DNA of 24,681 bases from assembly GCF_000003605.2 (NCBI RefSeq), contig NW_003152751.1, positions 103,099 to 127,779 on the forward strand, written 5' to 3'. Made by a program: the position numbers and the translations under genes. Shown one piece after another: positions 20,186 to 24,681 of the stretch. Position 1 is the first letter of the stretch. The number at the start of each line of letters is the position of its first letter. A model generated the notes under the pieces. That model did not search any database, had not been told where the DNA came from, and was given only the letters and a program-made list of their open reading frames with translations. The DNA comes from Saccoglossus kowalevskii. Taxonomy: Eukaryota; Hemichordata; Enteropneusta; Harrimaniidae.

Positions 20186-22357
20186 TCAAAAATCTATTTG
20201 AGCGCCTACAAAAAAGCATATTCTCACTCTGACATCGCCGGATCAGTCGTGTTCGCATCGTGACGTGCCCAACGAGTGTGTTGTTTGTGTGGAACTAAGC
20301 ACTAGCAAACACTCCATAACTATAAATGTCAACTGTAATAAATTAACATTACCCAGCATACCTTGCAGATTATAACTTTACTGTTTTCTTTGTTTTGTTT
20401 TTGTGGTGGCAAAACAATCACTTCTACGTATTTTTAACTACTACACGCTCATAAATATATCTCCAAGCTGATACATATACTGGTGTGTGTAGGCTGTACA
20501 AATACGATATTATCAAAGTTTGTTTTCTGCGTGCTGGCATGGAGTGGACTGAGAGAAAAGTAAACAATGACTAGTGTTTACCAGTATTTTACCGTAATTC
20601 TTTAACGTGATGCATTCTTGCAAGTTGTTCTACAACTTTCCACTGTTCACTTAAACACGGTGCTCATATCATATTTCAATTACTGTAGTCGGCCAAAGTT
20701 CCTTTACAAAAATACGAGACTGTTTTTTCAATCGATGAGTGCAAGCTCGTATTTTCTTTGGATTTCTGTCTGAGCAAACACATTCTGACACTCATCGCAT
20801 CGATATTAAAATAGAATGCTTCCTGCCAACCCAACTATGAGTGCAATTAGCATTTAGATTATGACTTATCGGAGGAAATGGATTATTATGATATAATACT
20901 ATTAAATGTACCACAGTATTGCGTTGGAACATAACTCATTTATCGGACATTTTAGTAATTAATCAGAGGTAGTTTTTAAGTACAAAATTTAGGCTGAATA
21001 ACGAATCATGCTATTTTAATATTACAATCTTTTTACGGAAATTTGCATACTCCGACAGACAACATCAATTATTGATCATAGACAATCGATTCACAATGTG
21101 TCCACACCAACACAGACAGTTCACATCACGTTCACATTGTACCAGTATTGATGTATATTGTGACAGTATTTTGTTGAAATGACAGAGATCGATTCATGTT
21201 CTTATGTTTTTTTATAAAAAACAAAACAAACAAACACTTGTGTTACCTCGTTATTATCAGTACCACTGACGCCACGGACAGTCGGTCATTGTACCACGTA
21301 TAAGATAGATGTCACGTGACGAAACCCGCCAATCGCGAGCTGTGACCACCATACACGTATGTAAAATGAGTTGGATGAGTTCGCGTAGAAAGCCGATGAT
21401 CACCTGCGGGGAGTTTTCGAATCATGATGAACTCTGTTAATTAGAAGGCTACGCTCACGAAATGAAACCCACGGTAACGCCAGTGTCCCGTGAAACATAC
21501 AGACAAACACGGGTTTAAATATAATTATTTATAGAGTTCAATAACTCAACCAGCGATCTGTTATCCGTGACAAAGGTGTCACTACTGTCACAACAATAGT
21601 TTGATTATCGAGCATTGCTCGCCACCATGTTACTACTCCGATCATATCACCCACAATGCACTGCGCTCACTCCCGGCTGGGGGAGGGGAAAGAAAATGAA
21701 GACTGCCCTTTTAAGTTGTATCTTTTTAAATGACATTACGTAATCAGGCATAGAAATATTGTCATAGTGACGGTCTCTCAAGCATCTGCAATCATTGAAT
21801 TTCAAGTCTCGTGCCCAAAACACAAATCTAACAAATATTAGCGACAATCAATTGTATTTTGTTGTTGGTTTGTAAGTTCGTGACGCCAACAATGGATCAA
21901 CCACGGTTAGTAACCGCGGATCAACGGTGCACAATCTGTTAACCACAAATTTAAAAGAGAAGTACACTCTTTTGTTGATACGTGGGGGATTATATACTAT
22001 CACAAAACACCTAGTAAGAAATGGACGTGACCTCAATAACGGAAACATGTCCTAATTTTTTCGGACAACACTGCCAATGAAGTTGCTGGGATGTCGAACA
22101 AGATTACTAAATAATCGCACCACTTAGAAGGTGACGATTTCGCTGGAATACCTCCTCACTCCGCTTTAAACACATTATACGTTGCCAGGCAACAGTAAAC
22201 GATGCTATTATTAAAGTTGACCTTTGGCGCTAATCAATCTAAATCATAATCTGTCATTCGTGAAAAAGATTGTTTGAAAGTTCCCACGCTGTTGATCCCC
22301 ACCCCGTAACACATCATTGCACAGCGAAATTAGACAAGATTGTCCGCTGTTGAAATA

Positions 22358-22358
<1 letters not shown>

Positions 22359-22387
<29 letters not shown>
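22359..22387. repeat. (TC)n(AC)n compound microsatellite
   Basis: About six TC units are followed directly by about eight to nine AC units, then a degenerate CGCACATACATAC tail. Confidence 0.92.
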
Positions 22388-22388
<1 letters not shown>

Positions 22389-23531
22389 GCACATACATAC
22401 GGTAGATAAAGTGTTCAAGCTGCTGTTACGTTTGTGTCATTTAGTGTATATTTTAAAATACACGTAATACTGAGCAAAATGATTGTAGGTGTAGATTTCA
22501 TGAGTATATTATATCACGCAATATTTTAACACGTGTATATGTATGTGGTACCACAAAGGTAATTTCTGAGTTCCAGAATATGAACACAAATGACAATCAT
22601 GAATTATTCTAATAAATTAGAATGCAATATGAAATAAGGGAGTGCAGTATCCTAAACACAGTATAATAACACTATATGGCACGTCGGTTCACAATGACTC
22701 GTACGAGAATCGCCACAACAAAGTTGCAGGTCTCGGCAAAAATTATGGCAGTGAAGTCAAGACTGTGGCTTTTCTATTTAATTTTAACGAGGCATTATAA
22801 TGTAGTGTATCGTTTTCAACACGTGTGTTAAAATACACATAGTAGTCATAAGCGACTGTAAAACGTTACGATGTGGCACAGGTAAGGTCACTTGTAAGTG
22901 AAAAAATCACATACATTTTTTTCCCGCAATTCTATTAGAGAAAATGTGCTCTGTTGAAAAAGTTTGTATTTCGTGTTAGAAAAGACGTATATGTTTAACA
23001 AGTGACATGGTTTTTCTTCGAGTAAATAAAGTGTAGAAAAGATATTGTATAATGGCAATTCAACCATGACAAGCCTATGCTCCATAGTATATATTTAACA
23101 TAACCTGAAATCCAATACAATATATAACTGATTAAAAATACAACAACGAGAAAGTATGAAGTTATGTGACTCAGACATCGAATTATGTATTTCACTTGGA
23201 AAAATAGTAGTGTATACTTAAACTGTATATATGATTTAATCGTGTAAATTATTCAAGTTCACACATTTTGGCACTGCAGCGATCATTATCAAAGTTGCAC
23301 TACTCCCACTATACAAAAGATAAAAAGAAAAGTTTAGTATTTAATTATTTAGTTTAACGTTGTGTTCATGAAACCCATTGTATGCTATGTGTTTCAATAA
23401 ACGAACTCGGCTCCGCCTCTTGCTTCTTACCCTATTGCTACTCAATACAGTATTAAACGTGGAGATGACGTGGGGCTCAATATTCGCATGCTAATTTGTT
23501 AAATATTTCACCCATGTGTGTTTTCTTGTAG
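22388..23531. other. AT-rich DNA upstream of the second gene
   Basis: No coding exon or clear promoter element is seen. It ends in a pyrimidine/GT-rich stretch and TTGTAG at 23531 that resembles a splice acceptor, so part of it may be intron rather than promoter. Confidence 0.45.
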
Positions 23532-23599
23532 TAAAAGGAATCTGGATTCCAAAGTCTCGACAAGTGTCAACTCCCGTGTGACGTCATCAACGCAGAACC
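23532..23599 (+). other. Putative 5' leader (UTR) of the second gene
   Basis: It follows an acceptor-like GTGTTTTCTTGTAG. It holds an in-frame TGA at 23579-23581, 21 bases before the chosen ATG, which supports that ATG as the start in this exon. The stop overlaps a perfect CRE palindrome TGACGTCA (23579-23586). Whether this is a spliced 5' UTR exon or includes the transcription start is not decided by sequence. Confidence 0.5.
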
Positions 23600-23822
23600 A
23601 TGTCATCGCCGTTACATCAGCTGTCGTCGCGACGATTCAATGCATATCCAGGTCAGAGTTCGTTCGAGAATTTCAGCGACTTTGAACCCTTCATCAGCAG
23701 ACGACCATTCTCCGCGATAGCAATACCCAAACCACCAAGACCCTCTTCTAGTAACGCCAGCAACCTGTTGCCAAGGAGAGCGCGAACAGCGCCACCACGA
23801 CTGGCAAGAGGAAGCAATCAAG
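23600..23822 (+). CDS. Unrecognised Ser/Arg/Pro-rich protein, first coding exon
   Basis: The ATG at 23600 has a favourable context (A at -3, AGAACCATGT) and an in-frame stop 21 bases upstream. It encodes 74 residues and one extra base before the donor GTAATG (phase 1). The peptide starts MSSPLHQLSSRRF and contains SFENFSDFEPF, then PKPPRPSSSNASNLLPRRAR and TAPPRLARG. It is low in Cys and Trp, basic, rich in Ser, Pro and Arg, and probably disordered. No signal peptide or membrane segment is seen. I do not recognise the family. Confidence 0.72.
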
Positions 23823-24329
23823 GTAATGAGACATCGTGACCTGGGTCACACATTTGTATGCCAACTATTATTAAATTATTTTTAAATGTGGGTCACAAAA
23901 ATTGCATTTTTATTTACCATTGTCTAAAAAAAACGATAGAACAAATCCCTGTTGCGACATATTGTCTCACAAAATCACATTGTCACGTGATTCATGACCA
24001 ACTTTCACAAATTTTGAGTAGCCGCTTTCCCAAGTCGTAACCCATTTTTCATTTACACGATATTAGAATTCGATCCGCAAGCATAATACACTCTGTGTCT
24101 GTATCTCTACGTACGTCAGTAGTTTTCATAATACATGTACTAGTATCAAACAACATAGCGAATTATTAGCAAATCAAATTGTTGATTCACCGCGACTGCA
24201 AGTATAAAATGGTCACGTAAAACTAGTATCCATCATACATCATTCTGTATTTGTGATTTGCACACGTTACTAAAATCCACCCAGTACAGCCCAATGATGT
24301 GACAGTATACTGTATTTGTGTCTATTTAG
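23823..24329 (+). other. Intron of the second gene
   Basis: Runs from GTAATG to TTTAG. No repeat of note and no further exon is seen. Confidence 0.65.
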
Positions 24330-24623
24330 TGCAAAAGACCGCAGTTCAGTCTAAAAGCAACTCGAACGTAGAATCAAAGCAGGAAGATGGAGAAAACAGC
24401 GCCTTCTCACATTATTTAAAGAAGAGACACCATGGATCACTTGGGTCATTATTCGAGGCAGATACCGATACGTTAGAAACGGAAGCGTCATGTAACGGTA
24501 AAGATGCAGAGACTATGGTGTCTGTGACTGAGAATATCGTTGAAGCGCCGACTAAAAGAAAGCAATCCGCCAAAATGAGTGTGAAACCGTCACATACTCC
24601 GCCAGTGACTCCGCAGCGGACAG
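24330..24623 (+). CDS. Unrecognised Ser/Lys-rich protein, second coding exon
   Basis: The acceptor is GTCTATTTAG and the donor is GTATGT. It is phase 1-1, matching the previous exon, and adds 98 residues. It reads VQKTAVQSKSNSN, then FSHYLKKRHHGSLGSLFEAD, an acidic segment DTDTLETEAS, a basic segment PTKRKQSAKM that could be a nuclear localisation signal, and SHTPPVTPQRT with two TP sites of the proline-directed kinase type. FSHYLKKRHHGSLGSLFEA is the most motif-like part. The gene continues past the window. Confidence 0.72.
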
Positions 24624-24669
24624 GTATGTTGTGATTTGATGGATTTTTTATTGAGATCATTTAGTACAT

Positions 24670-24681
24670 TTAAAGGGCGGT
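24670..24681. repeat. TTAAAGGGCGGT terminus cut by the window edge
   Basis: The last 12 bases of the window equal the repeat end at 12180-12191, so an element of that family probably begins here inside the second gene's intron. Confidence 0.4.

Larger units (their letters stand above)
18330..22358. other. Intergenic DNA with scattered repeats, no gene seen
   Basis: It holds a short TA run (about 18620-18636), dispersed repeat copies at 19986-20063 and 20115-20185, a 10-bp inverted pair AAAATACGAG (20709-20718) and CTCGTATTTT (20746-20755), and the palindrome GTCACGTGAC (21311-21320), an E-box of USF/TFEB type. No open frame shows a recognisable domain. Missed short exons cannot be excluded. 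Confidence 0.5.

Noticed and set aside
22110-22175. CCTCCTCACTCCGCTTTAA as a third family-1 MITE end
   Set aside because: Resemblance to the 992 end is short, and no opposite terminus or interior match was found.

Overview
The window looks like intron-rich metazoan DNA, probably from a marine invertebrate. The evidence is short phase-1 exons with GT/AG borders inside an AT-rich background, long microsatellites and many MITE-like inverted-repeat elements. Arrays of F-type lectin (fucolectin/FTP) domains are known from invertebrate deuterostomes, molluscs and fish. I cannot name the phylum or species from sequence alone.

Region 1 (1-13086, + strand) is the 3' part of one large gene encoding tandem F-type lectin domains. 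Fifteen further exons follow a truncated first one, giving half a domain plus seven and a half: eight C-terminal halves and eight N-terminal halves, the first of these partial. Each domain uses two exons. Exon A (234 nt, once 237) runs from a CPxP motif to TNRxDCC. Exon B runs from (N/G)AE(I/V)xxG through GRYVSxQ to LCEVEV plus a linker. Every visible intron is phase 1, so a two-exon cassette can be duplicated without breaking the frame. The protein ends just after domain 8 with no membrane segment in view, so it is probably secreted or extracellular; its start and any signal peptide lie upstream. All eight domains replace the canonical fucose-contacting His with Gln, Lys or Leu but keep the following Arg-x-Asp-Cys-Cys. 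The seven domains visible in full carry one extra pair of cysteines compared with eel agglutinin.

The introns hold several repeat families: a TACTGTAAA-ended palindromic MITE (3 copies), a GTCGTCACCTGCGCATGCG-ended MITE (2 copies, opposite orientations), a foldback element with a perfect 24-bp hairpin, and several TTAAAGGG-ended sequences.

Region 2 (13087-23531) is about 10 kb with no convincing coding exon. It holds the lectin 3' UTR, a MITE-like element with 22-bp termini (14909-15140), a 159-bp AAAT tract, an ATT tract that flips into AAT, a TC/AC tract, a poly-C run and single copies of two dispersed repeats that also occur near the lectin exons.

Region 3 (23532-24681, + strand) is the 5' part of a second gene. 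It has a putative 5' leader, a first coding exon with a good start context and an upstream in-frame stop, and one more coding exon. The 172 visible residues are Ser/Arg/Pro/Lys-rich and probably disordered, and I do not recognise the family. Nothing shows a functional link between this gene and the lectin gene.
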